From G963664835 sp963664835 (lineage in GTDB: Bacteria > Chloroflexota > UBA6077 > FW602-bin22 > JBCLEL01), in NCBI GenBank assembly GCA_963664835.2, contig CAXXUG010000009.1:1-64000 (forward strand): a stretch of DNA of 64,000 bases. Direction: 5' to 3'. A program made the position numbers and the translations under genes. This document shows, piece by piece, positions 19,421 through 27,461 of the stretch. The notes beneath the pieces were generated by a model. That model saw nothing but the letters and a program-made list of their open reading frames with translations. It did not search any database and was not told the origin of the DNA. How positions within the stretch are numbered: position 1 is the first letter of the stretch; each line of letters starts with the position of its first letter.

Positions 19421-20110
19421 TCATACTTTGGTGTGCCGGCGCAAGCCGGGATGGGCGATTGGTACGAAAATGACGTCACCCGCACTCCAGGAGGGGCGGG
19501 GAGGGGAAAATGTAGCGCGGGGGCTTGTCCCCCGCTGGGGTGGGGCCTGGGCATGGCAGAATCCTCCGTGCGACTCCGCCGCATAAAATCGCAACTCCGG
19601 GTTTTCAAATCTTGGTGTGCCGGCGTCAGCCGGGATGGGTGATTGGTACGAAAATGACGTTACGCGGCCCGAGAGTGCCCGCATTCAACCGCTCCCGCAC
19701 TCGTCTACTTGGCCTCCCAACGGTCACTCCGGCGAAAGCCGGAGTCCAGAAGGGTGGGGATGGGAAATGTAGCGCGGTCGAAGACTACGCGAGGCGAGGG
19801 GCTTGTCCCCCGCTGGGGTCGGGCCTGGGCATGGCAGGATCCGCCAGGCCAATTCGATGGGCCAAAATCACAACTCCGAGTTTTCATATCTTGGTGTCCC
19901 GGCGCAAGCCGGCATGAGCGATTGGTACGAAAATGGTATTTTGCGGCCCGAGAGTGCCCGCATTCAACCGCTCCCGCACTCGTCTACTTGGCCTCCCAAC
20001 GGTCACTCCGGCGAAAGCCGGAGTCCAAAGGGGCGGGGTTGGGAAATGTAGTGCGGGGGCTCGTCCCCCGCTGGGGCCGGGGCATGGCAAAATCCCTTGT
20101 GCGAATTCGC
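19421..20110. repeat. Composite palindromic repeat array (three units)
   Basis: Three units follow each other with anchors TTGGTGT at 19428, 19612 and 19891. A full unit contains, in order, a GATTGGTACGAAAATG box, a CGGCCCGAGAGTGCCCGC box, the perfect hairpin ACTCCGGC-GAAA-GCCGGAGT (about 19723 and 20002) and a GCGGGGGCTTGTCCCCCGC hairpin (about 19511, 19768, 20047; the middle copy has an insert). The whole of 19181-20177 has no gene. The same modules recur at four other places in the window. Confidence 0.8.
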
Positions 20111-20177
20111 CACATGAAACGGCGGCTCACCATATTTCATGCTCTTATGCAGCCCTCGGAGAGCCATGGCAATTCCC

Positions 20178-20312
20178 ATGACTGAACTCAAGGTAACTGA
20201 GGCCGGCTCCGTGCAGTTCCCGATGGTCCGCCATGCGGCGGAGGTCGGCTGGATTCCGGTCCTGCCGCGAGGCGGCAGGCGCAATCCTGTGCGACGCAGT
20301 CCGGCGTCGTGA
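20178..20312 (+). pseudogene. Truncated duplicate of the hsdR 5' end
   Basis: The reading frame starts with ATG and for about 28 codons is almost identical to the start of hsdR at 20858 (LKVTEAGSVQFPMVRHAAE in both). It then runs out of similarity near 20265 and ends at a TGA within the upstream duplication of the second antitoxin module. The layout hsdR-start / antitoxin-RelE / full hsdR implies that the module landed at the beginning of hsdR with duplication of the target. Confidence 0.8.
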
Positions 20313-20520
20313 CCGCACAGCAGGTGATTATTTAATCAGGAAGGAGAAAAACAGATGACCCGGCTTCTTCAGCACGCCTTCGAGAGAGCTTCCCAGCTTC
20401 CACGAGAGGAGCAGGATAAGTTCGCGCGCTTCCTTCTGGCCGAGCTGGAGTCCGAGCGACAATGGGCGGAACTGTTCAGCCGGCCCGAGTCGGAGGATCT
20501 ACTGGAACGCCTGGCCGACA
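20291..20520 (+). repeat. Duplicated antitoxin segment, copy B
   Basis: Partner of 18211-18440, offset 2,080 bases. It carries the same upstream block, a GGAGA ribosome-binding site and the antitoxin ATG at 20355. Divergence is mostly single substitutions, so the duplication is old enough to have drifted but not to have lost the frame. Confidence 0.8.
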
Positions 20521-20579
20521 ATGCTTTGTCGAAGCATCGCGCGGGTCGGACTCAGCCCCTCTCTTTGGAAGAATTGTAG
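20355..20579 (+). CDS. RelB-like antitoxin, copy B
   Basis: A 74-residue acidic helical protein (FERASQLPREEQDKFARFLL, then SEDLLERLADNALSKHRAG and a C-terminal TQPLSLEEL). This is the form seen in small antitoxins paired with RelE/ParE toxins. The toxin starts two bases after its stop. The N-terminal two thirds match copy A at 18275; only this copy keeps the usual family C-terminus, which normally wraps the toxin. It probably represses its own promoter together with the toxin (family knowledge). Confidence 0.8.
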   Translation: MTRLLQHAFERASQLPREEQDKFARFLLAELESERQWAELFSRPESEDLLERLADNALSKHRAGRTQPLSLEEL

Positions 20580-20581
20580 GC

Positions 20582-20851
20582 GTGCGTTCGTTTACGCCAG
20601 GGAGTTTCTGGGATGCCTATCGTCGCCTTCCGAACCACGTCCAGCGCCAGGCCCGCGAGTCCTACCGTTTCTTTGCGTCTAATCCCAATCATCCCAGCTT
20701 GGACTTCAAGCGCGTGAGTCAGAGACGTCCGGTGTACTCGGTGCGTATAACCACAGACTACCGTGCTCTCGGTGTGGTCGATGGAGACGACATCGTGTGG
20801 TTCTGGATAGGCCCACACCATGAGTATGATCGTATTCTGCGACGAATGTAG
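20582..20851 (+). CDS. RelE/ParE-family toxin
   Basis: An 89-residue basic protein starting at GTG 20582. It has the RelE/ParE fold pattern: SFWDAYRRLPNHVQRQAR helix, then FASNPNHPSLDFKRV, a strand ending VYSVRITTDYRALG and the terminal FWIGPHHEYDRIL. RelE toxins cut mRNA on the ribosome, ParE toxins poison gyrase; this subgroup cannot be resolved by eye. It lies two bases after its antitoxin and seven before hsdR, so stability of the restriction system may depend on it. Confidence 0.85.
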   Translation: MRSFTPGSFWDAYRRLPNHVQRQARESYRFFASNPNHPSLDFKRVSQRRPVYSVRITTDYRALGVVDGDDIVWFWIGPHHEYDRILRRM

Positions 20852-20857
20852 ATTAGC

Positions 20858-23800
20858 ATGAACGCTCTCAAGGTAACCGAAGCCGGCTCCGTGCAGTTCC
20901 CGATGGTCCGCCACGCGGCGGAAATCGGCTGGACGCCGATCTCGCCTCGCGTCGCGATCCAGAAACGCGGCGGCGAGGCCGGCACGCTTTTCCGAGGGGA
21001 GTTGGAGGACGCGCTCAGCCGTTTCAATCCTTGGATGACGCCAGATGCCATCCGTTCCGTGATCGAAAACCTCCAAGCGCTCCCACCGTCCATCGAGGGT
21101 AACCGCCAGATGTTGGCCTGGCTTCGCGGCGAGCGGCAGTGGTACGACGAGGTCGAGCAGCGTCACAGGACGGTCCGGCTCGTTGACTTTGATGATCCAT
21201 CGGCCAACGCGCTGCACGTCACTTGGGAGTGGCGCCTCAAACCGCCGGCGCGTAAAGGCAATCGCGCTGATGCGATGTTCGTCGTCAACGGGATACCCGT
21301 CGCAATCGTAGAGCACAAGAACCCTACCGACGCCGACGCAATCGAGAAGGGCGTAACCCAGTTGCGGCGCTACGAGCGGCAAACGCCCGAGCTGTTAGGC
21401 GCGGCCCAGCTATTCAACGTCACCCATCTACTCGACTATTGGTACGGCGTCACCTGGAACGCCTCGCGGCGCTTCATGGCGCGATGGAAGGAGCGCCCGG
21501 ACGACACCTACCGGTTCGCCGTCCAGTCGTTCTTCGAGCCCACTGATTTCCTCCGTACGCTGCGCGATTGGATCCTCTTCTACGTCGAGGACGGAGAGAC
21601 GCGAAAATCGGTGCTCCGACAGCACCAGCGCCGGGCCGCCGATCGCATCGTCGAGCGCTGCCTTGAGCCGGCAACGAGGCGCGGCCTGATCTGGCATACC
21701 CAGGGATCCGGCAAGACCTTCACCCTGCTCACCGCTGCGCGCCTGATCCTTGAACGCAAGGATGAGTTCCATACGCCGACCGTGGTCGTGGTCGTCGACC
21801 GGACCGAGCTTGAGGGTCAGCTACAGGGTTGGGTGGAACGGCTGCTCGGTGAGATGCAGCAGGACATCGCTGTCTCTCGCGCCGGCTCAAAGGAGCATCT
21901 GCAGGAACTCTTCCAGACTGACAGGCGCGGTCTGATCCTGTCGATGATCCACAAGTTCGAGGACATCGACAAGAACGCCAACACCCGGGACAACATCTAT
22001 GTGTTCATCGACGAAGCGCACCGGTCGGTGGCGAAGGACCTCGGATCTTATCTGATGGCAGCCGTACCCAACGCGACGATCATCGGATTCACTGGGACAC
22101 CAATTGCGAGGACCGAATATGGGGAGGGTACGTTCAAGATATTCGGCGCCGACGACGAGTTGGGGTATCTGGACAAGTACACCATCGCCGAGTCTATCGA
22201 AGACGAAACTACGCTTCCGATCCGCCACACGATGGCGCCCAGTGAGATGACCGTGCCGGCTGAGCGGCTCGACGAGGAGTTCTTTGCCCTTGCTGAAATG
22301 GAAGGCGTCACCGACGTCGATGAGCTGAACAGAGTTCTCGATCGAGCCGTCGGCCTGCGCACCTTTTTAGCCGCTGACGACCGGATAGAAAAAGTTGCTG
22401 CGTTCGTCGCCGAACATTTCAAGGAGAACGTGGCGCCGCTCGGCTATAAGGCATTCTTGGTGGCCGTGAACCGAGAAGCTTGCGCCAAGTACAAGCGCGC
22501 GCTCGACAAGCTCCTGCCCCCGGCTTGGAGCGTGCCCGTCTACACCGAGAATGCTCAAGACATCGTCGTTCGTCCTCTCGTCGCCGAGCTTCAACTCTCG
22601 CCGGAGCGTGAGGCGGATGCGCGTCTCATGTTCAAGAAAGCGGCCGAAGACCCGAAGATACTGATTGTCACTGACAAGCTGCTGACCGGCTACGATGCCC
22701 CGGTCCTATATTGCATGTATCTCGACAAGCCGATGCGCGACCACGTGCTTCTCCAGGCGATCGCGCGTGTGAACCGGCCGTACGTGGACGCCGCCGGCGT
22801 CCGCAAGCGCATCGGTCTCGTCGTTGACTTCGTTGGCGTATTGCGCGAGCTGAGGAAAGCTCTGCAGTTCGACTCGTCCGATGTGAGCGGAGCGCTCGAG
22901 GGCCTTGAGTTGCTGATGCAGGACCTGCACGAAAAGATTGAACAGGCGAAAGCGGAGTACCTCGAGGATTACCGCGCAGGCAAGGAAGAGCTACCCAGAG
23001 TCGCGGAGACGCGCCCCCACTACCCCTTCGATGAGGGCGGGTCGGACGAGGAATTGGAGCGAATCGTATATGGCCGCTTCCTCAGACCTGATGACCGAAA
23101 GGAGTTCTTCGCTGCCTATAAGGATATCGAGGTGCTTTGGGAGATCCTTTCTCCTTCGCCGGAGTTGCGGGACCACATCGACACGTTCACGCGCTTGGCC
23201 CGACTCTACGCCATCGTCAGAAGCGCTTATGCACAGGGCCCAAACTTCGTGGCCGATCTTGCCCGGAAGACGCAACAACTTGTCGAGGATAACGCGAAGG
23301 TGCAGGGTCTTGGTTATATCACGAAATCTCTGACGTTTGACCTGCGCACGCTCGAAGCGATCCGACGTGAATCGGGCTCGGACGAGGCCAAGGTCTTCAA
23401 CCTAGTGCGGGGCCTCCAGCGGGAGGTCGAGAACGATTCGGAATTGGAGGCGGTGCTCCGGCCCCTGAAAGAGCGTGCGGAGCGTGTGTTGGAAGACCTT
23501 GAGGAATACAAGACGAGCGGACTTGCCGCGATGGATCAGCTTGATGCCCTTGCTCGGGAAAAGGATGCGGCCATCGAGGCGGCAAGAAATAGCGGTCTCT
23601 CCAAGCGCGCGTTTGCTGTCTACTGGGTGCTAAGAGATGAGGCGAGTCTTGAATCCGCCGGCGTCGAGGCGATCGACTTGGCGCAAACTGCCGAATCGCT
23701 CCTCACTCGTTTTCCGAACGCCGGCGTCAATCCTGACGAGAGGAGGCGGCTGCGGGCAGCTCTATATCAGCCGCTTCTAGGATTGCACAAAGACGAAAGG

Positions 23801-23863
23801 GGCTACGTTGTAGATCGCGTCGTCGAGGTCCTATTGGGCAGAGGCGCCGATGACGACGGATAA
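20858..23863 (+). CDS. hsdR: Type I restriction enzyme R subunit
   Basis: The 1,001-residue motor and nuclease of the type I system. The N-terminal PD-(D/E)xK nuclease shows Asp in NRADAMFVVNG and Glu/Lys in VAIVEHKNP. The helicase part has Walker A WHTQGSGKTFTLL, DEAH-type FIDEAHRSVAKDL, GFTGTPI and the motif VI QAIARVNRPY. The C-terminal helical domain binds HsdM/HsdS. The frame is intact. It is separated from hsdM-hsdS by two toxin-antitoxin-like modules and a repeat array, which is unusual; the decayed copy of its start at 20178 shows the order was once contiguous or was rearranged. Confidence 0.95.
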   Translation: MNALKVTEAGSVQFPMVRHAAEIGWTPISPRVAIQKRGGEAGTLFRGELEDALSRFNPWMTPDAIRSVIENLQALPPSIEGNRQMLAWLRGERQWYDEVEQRHRTVRLVDFDDPSANALHVTWEWRLKPPARKGNRADAMFVVNGIPVAIVEHKNPTDADAIEKGVTQLRRYERQTPELLGAAQLFNVTHLLDYWYGVTWNASRRFMARWKERPDDTYRFAVQSFFEPTDFLRTLRDWILFYVEDGETRKSVLRQHQRRAADRIVERCLEPATRRGLIWHTQGSGKTFTLLTAARLILERKDEFHTPTVVVVVDRTELEGQLQGWVERLLGEMQQDIAVSRAGSKEHLQELFQTDRRGLILSMIHKFEDIDKNANTRDNIYVFIDEAHRSVAKDLGSYLMAAVPNATIIGFTGTPIARTEYGEGTFKIFGADDELGYLDKYTIAESIEDETTLPIRHTMAPSEMTVPAERLDEEFFALAEMEGVTDVDELNRVLDRAVGLRTFLAADDRIEKVAAFVAEHFKENVAPLGYKAFLVAVNREACAKYKRALDKLLPPAWSVPVYTENAQDIVVRPLVAELQLSPEREADARLMFKKAAEDPKILIVTDKLLTGYDAPVLYCMYLDKPMRDHVLLQAIARVNRPYVDAAGVRKRIGLVVDFVGVLRELRKALQFDSSDVSGALEGLELLMQDLHEKIEQAKAEYLEDYRAGKEELPRVAETRPHYPFDEGGSDEELERIVYGRFLRPDDRKEFFAAYKDIEVLWEILSPSPELRDHIDTFTRLARLYAIVRSAYAQGPNFVADLARKTQQLVEDNAKVQGLGYITKSLTFDLRTLEAIRRESGSDEAKVFNLVRGLQREVENDSELEAVLRPLKERAERVLEDLEEYKTSGLAAMDQLDALAREKDAAIEAARNSGLSKRAFAVYWVLRDEASLESAGVEAIDLAQTAESLLTRFPNAGVNPDERRRLRAALYQPLLGLHKDERGYVVDRVVEVLLGRGADDDG

Positions 23864-24149
23864 CCGGCAGCGCAAGGCAATTAGCGAACGCGTCGAATAC
23901 TGGGCGCGTCGCCTTAACGTGCGTCCGCCTCGAGTGCGTGTGCAGCGCATGACGCGAAAGTGGGGGTCTTGTTCCACGGCTGGTACTCTGACTCTCGCGT
24001 CCGACTTGGTCGATTACGAGTTGGGATTCCAGGACTTCGTAATTGCGCACGAGCTACTGCACTTGCGCGTGCCCAACCACGGGAAGCTGTTCAAGGCGCT
24101 GATGACCGTTCACGTGCCTGATTGGAGGAACTACGAAGTAGAAAGGTGA
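23850..24149 (+). CDS. YgjP-like (DUF45) metallopeptidase
   Basis: A 99-residue protein with TRKWGSCSTAGTLTL and the zinc-binding HELLHLRVPNHGKLF motif of the YgjP/SprT-like group. It overlaps the end of hsdR by 14 bases, so it belongs to the restriction operon. Genes of this type commonly follow type I restriction genes (known association), but their role is not established; degrading the restriction subunits to relieve restriction is one possibility. It is shorter than stand-alone YgjP proteins and lacks their N-terminal extension. Confidence 0.85.
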   Translation: MTTDNRQRKAISERVEYWARRLNVRPPRVRVQRMTRKWGSCSTAGTLTLASDLVDYELGFQDFVIAHELLHLRVPNHGKLFKALMTVHVPDWRNYEVER

Positions 24150-24169
24150 GCCGGCGCCACCAGATCCGG

Positions 24170-25168
24170 CTAATCGCCGTTGAGCGACCGCCGGCGGAGG
24201 AATCCTTCCCGCAAGCTCTGGTTGGTCAGGCGCGTGTAGATTTGGGTGGTCGTCACGCTGCGGTGCCCGAGCAACTCCTGGACCGTCCGCAGGTCGGTTC
24301 CGCCGAGCAGCAGGTCGATCGCGAAGGCGTGCCGGAGAGAGTGCGGAGTTATCTTCTCGGCTAAGCCCGCTTTCAAGGCACATCGCCGGACCAGCTTTTC
24401 CACCGAGCGAGGGGTCAACCTGCCGTCGTCCTGGACGCCCGGCGTCCTAGCCTTGCCGGGACGCTGCCGGATGAACAGTGCCGGCCAGTCGTCGGCCCGG
24501 CCGTCGAGATAGGCCTTGACGATATGCTGACAGCGCCGGCTGAGGAAAATCACCCGGCTGCGCCGACCCTTGCCGACGATCCCTATCTCCATCACCTCTT
24601 CTTCGCCCAGGTCGTCCTCGCGCAGGTCCGCCCGGTTCAGGGCGCAGAGCTCCGCGATACGAAGACCCGTGCTGAACAGCAGGGCGACGATCGCCCGGTC
24701 GCGGCCGGCCGTCGCTCGGGCATTCCCTGCCGCCTCGAGCATCTGCTCCACTTCCTCGGGCGTCGGCACTCCGGTGGGTAGGTGGTCGCCGACTTTAGGC
24801 AGATTCACCCGGTCGCGGGGAAGCACCTGCTCGTCCGTCTCCTGGGCAAAATAACGGAGCATACTCCGAATCACCGCCAGGTACTTCGCCCTCGTGCGCG
24901 GACTCAGTTCCTCTTCATTCTCGCCCCGCAGACGCAGGTCGCGAGAGTACCGGTGTAGCGTGTCGCGGTCCATCAGCGATACCGAGGTAGCGTGCGGCGC
25001 ATTGCCTGTCAACCAACGACCGAGGTCTTCGAGCACCTGCTGATATGTTGTTACGGTCTTGCGTGAACGGTTCTGGTCGAGGCAGTACTCAAGAAATTCC
25101 TGGAATTGTCTATCTAGCTCGGTGGCTCTTCGCCCAAGCGGTCGTTTGGGCGCGGCATCGATCGCCAT
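24170..25168 (-). CDS. Tyrosine recombinase, XerC/XerD-like
   Basis: A 332-residue site-specific recombinase. The N-terminal SAM-like core-binding domain spans about residues 15-115. The catalytic domain shows Arg in FSTGLRIAELC, Lys in IVGKGRRSR, HSLRHAF, the GH of LLGHRSVTTT and the nucleophile Tyr in QIYTRL. AGGAGA precedes ATG 25168. Size and motif spacing fit chromosomal Xer proteins as well as small integrases. It closes the restriction island on the opposite strand; I found no matching attachment-site pair, so whether it mobilises the island is open. Confidence 0.88.
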   Translation of the reverse strand: MAIDAAPKRPLGRRATELDRQFQEFLEYCLDQNRSRKTVTTYQQVLEDLGRWLTGNAPHATSVSLMDRDTLHRYSRDLRLRGENEEELSPRTRAKYLAVIRSMLRYFAQETDEQVLPRDRVNLPKVGDHLPTGVPTPEEVEQMLEAAGNARATAGRDRAIVALLFSTGLRIAELCALNRADLREDDLGEEEVMEIGIVGKGRRSRVIFLSRRCQHIVKAYLDGRADDWPALFIRQRPGKARTPGVQDDGRLTPRSVEKLVRRCALKAGLAEKITPHSLRHAFAIDLLLGGTDLRTVQELLGHRSVTTTQIYTRLTNQSLREGFLRRRSLNGD

Positions 25169-25612
25169 ATGCAGTCGTCTCCTAAGCCTCGGTTTCCCTC
25201 TTAGAGCAGATCCTGCTCGACGCTATCACGCCGGCGGAGACGATATCCATAGGAGAGATGTGAGAGGTGGCGAGCCGCGTTTCAGCCGGCCTAGGAGCAT
25301 TTTCGGTACGAGAATGAGGCCGGCATTGATGCAAGAATGGCTGATTAACTTTCTCTAACCGAGGCATCAGCCCGACCGGATGAGGGCAATGAATCGCGGG
25401 CAGGTCCCCCGCCAAGAGTCCGGCGGACCGCGATGTTCATCCTCTCAGGTAACCTCGCCAACGCCATAGGCCATACCGCCGGCCCGGTTCGCCTCAGATG
25501 ATATCTGGTCCAACTAGTTCGGCCGGTGAGTGTAACGATCACGAATGTATGAACTGTACGTCCCCCAAACCTGTCCCAGGCAATGAGACAGTCGTAGGGG
25601 CGAACCCTTGTG
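25169..25612. other. Gene-less stretch with repeat relics
   Basis: No gene is recognisable between the recombinase and the 340-base repeat. Around 25305-25355 a GGTACGAGAATG box and a TAACTTTCTCTAAC box look like decayed modules of the dispersed repeat family. No terminator or promoter stands out. Confidence 0.4.
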
Positions 25613-25955
25613 GCATTCGCTCCAACTAATTCGTACGGTCGGCCATGAGGAAGGGGCCAATGTAGGGCGGGGGCTTGTCCCCCGCCTGGGGCGGCCGGCG
25701 GTTCGTGAGATGCAGGCGTTGTGTTGGCCGGCAGGTGTTCGTCGCCGGCGCGTTTCGTTGGTGGGTGGGAAGTTTATCGCTGCTACGCCTCTGGATTTCC
25801 TAGTTGGTTTACCTCATGCCCCCCCCAATTACGCCGCATTGTCGGACGTGAGTAAGGAGAGATATACATTGGCCCTCATTCGCACCCCTCGATACGCTAA
25901 CCGCAAATGCTCCAGGCGCACCGCAAACACCCTGAAACCCAATTAGTTGGAGCAG
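25613..25955 (+). repeat. 340-base dispersed repeat, copy 1
   Basis: Near-identical to 43921-44266; only a handful of substitutions and single-base indels separate them. It starts ATTCGCTCCAACTAATTCG and contains one GCGGGGGCTTGTCCCCCGC hairpin. The frame across it stays open in both copies but the ends differ and no domain is visible, so I treat it as non-coding. It abuts the HIT gene stop. Confidence 0.85.
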
Positions 25956-25960
25956 ATGTC

Positions 25961-26443
25961 TCAGATGCCGGCCGCGATCAACTCGTCATAAGTATCAAGA
26001 AGCGTCTGGGGCAGCAGTCGAGTGTCGGCTATCGCCGGCATGAAGTTGCTGTCACCAACCCACCGCGGCACCACGTGCAGGTGAACATGGTCGGCAAGGC
26101 CGGCGCCGCCAGCCTTGCCGATATTCGCGCCAAGGTTGAAGCCGTCCGGCTTCGCCATTCGGCGCAGCGCCGCCGTTGCCCGGTTCATCATCAATGCGAT
26201 GTCCAGCAAAGTCTCCTCGTCGAGCTGCTCCAGATCGGGCACGTGCTCGTAGGGCACAACCACCAGGTGCCCAGAGGTGTAGGGGTAGGCGTTCAGGATA
26301 ATGAAAGAGCGGCTGGAACGTGCGACGATCAGGTTCTCGCGGTCATTGTCCTCTGCCGGCAGATCGCAGAATATGCAACTTTTCGCGGACTTGTCCGAGG
26401 CTATGTATTGCATGCGCCAGGGCGTCCAGAGCCTCTCAGTCAT
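25961..26443 (-). CDS. HIT-family nucleotide hydrolase
   Basis: A 160-residue histidine-triad protein with the signature DHVHLHVVPRW near residue 118, plus a zinc-knuckle-like CIFC near residue 23 and the GHLVVVPYEH strand. The family splits AMP-linked or diadenosine compounds, and this size and N-terminus (LWTPWRMQYI) match the Ap4A phosphorylase-like branch. It lies 15 bases downstream of a glycosyltransferase gene on the same strand. Confidence 0.92.
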   Translation of the reverse strand: MTERLWTPWRMQYIASDKSAKSCIFCDLPAEDNDRENLIVARSSRSFIILNAYPYTSGHLVVVPYEHVPDLEQLDEETLLDIALMMNRATAALRRMAKPDGFNLGANIGKAGGAGLADHVHLHVVPRWVGDSNFMPAIADTRLLPQTLLDTYDELIAAGI

Positions 26444-26458
26444 CGCCCATCGGCACCT

Positions 26459-27172
26459 TCAGCCTTTTCGCTCGCGGATTCGCTCCTGGCGCAGTGCGAG
26501 CCAGAACGCGATCAACTCGCGGAATGCTCTTACTATTACCGCTGGCTTGGCCCCGGTGGCGCTGCCGAAACCTCGAGGCCTGTGGCTCACGCCTTTCTCC
26601 AGGAAACGGTGGCCGGCCCTGCGAGACCTGACCAAGAACTCGGCCGAAAGGGCGGCTCCTCGTGAGCGGACGACCGTATTGTCGAATACCGACCGCCGGA
26701 AAAGCTTGAACGCGCAGTCGATGTCCCTGGCCGTGTACCCGAAGAGCATATTGACCAGCAGATTCCAGCCGAATGCGTTCAGCCGGCGCATGAACGGATC
26801 CCGTCGCGGATTGCGATACCCGAGGATCAGGTCGTACCTGTCGCAGAGGGGAATGAATCCAACCAGTTCGGAGATTACGAACTGTCGGTCGGCGTCGGTC
26901 AGAAAAACCCATTCGTATTGGGCTGCGCTGAACCCGCTGTGCAGGGCGGCCCCGTATCCTTGATTGCGCTCGTGTTCCACCAGCCTGACTCGAGGATCGG
27001 ACTCCGCCATGTGAACCACCAACTCGTTGGTCCGGTCCGAGCTGCCGTCGTCGACGACTATGATCTCGTACTCGGAGCAGCAATCGGCCGCGACGGCCCC
27101 TACCTCCTCAATCGCTTCGACGATATTGTCTTGTTCGTTGAAGGCGGGCAAGACCGCCGAGATCCTAACCAT
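26459..27172 (-). CDS. Family 2 glycosyltransferase (polyprenol-phosphate sugar transferase type)
   Basis: A 237-residue GT-A enzyme. The N-terminal ISAVLPAFNEQDNI and the VVDDGSSDRT nucleotide-binding motif are clear, followed by the metal-binding LTDADRQF. The C-terminal part has DIDCAFKLFRR, typical of dolichol/undecaprenyl-phosphate mannosyl- or glucosyltransferases. There is no C-terminal membrane pair. It probably supplies a lipid-linked sugar for surface glycans (inference). HIT follows in the same transcript. Confidence 0.88.
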   Translation of the reverse strand: MVRISAVLPAFNEQDNIVEAIEEVGAVAADCCSEYEIIVVDDGSSDRTNELVVHMAESDPRVRLVEHERNQGYGAALHSGFSAAQYEWVFLTDADRQFVISELVGFIPLCDRYDLILGYRNPRRDPFMRRLNAFGWNLLVNMLFGYTARDIDCAFKLFRRSVFDNTVVRSRGAALSAEFLVRSRRAGHRFLEKGVSHRPRGFGSATGAKPAVIVRAFRELIAFWLALRQERIRERKG

Positions 27173-27461
27173 CCATCCCTTTCATCTGACCGGCCGGATT
27201 CCATATCGGCTGTTCAACCAACCAGCCTCTATCCTGTTCAGCATAGCCCCATCACAGATTCTAGCGCGTTTAGAGTCCAACTGGGCTCATCAAGTTTTCG
27301 CGGCGTTACTGGGTTGCCTCCGAACGGGCGCACTGAACTGCCGAAGAACCCGTTTGAGCGCCGGCCTCCGGCTGACTTACGGCAGCGTTACTGAGTCCAA
27401 TTCAAGAATCTGCCGTGCTAAACTCGAATCGTTACTTCCCTACAGTTGAGGTACAGAATCA
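27173..27461. other. Divergent intergenic region between glycosyltransferase and selB
   Basis: This 289-base region must hold the promoters of both divergent genes. A GAGGT element lies about 10 bases before the selB GTG start. I see no strong sigma-70 pair, hairpin or repeat module in it. Confidence 0.4.

Noticed and set aside
19421..20110. Possible CRISPR array
   Set aside because: Units are composite palindromes of 180-280 bases with shared internal parts, not short identical repeats with unique spacers, and no cas genes are near.
24170..25168. Phage integrase with attachment sites bounding the restriction island
   Set aside because: I found no matching direct repeats at the island ends; the protein fits chromosomal Xer recombinases equally well.
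25608..25946. Open frame of 112 codons across the 340-base repeat, also open at 43871-44317
   Set aside because: The two copies end differently and show no domain; the conserved unit is the DNA repeat, not a protein.
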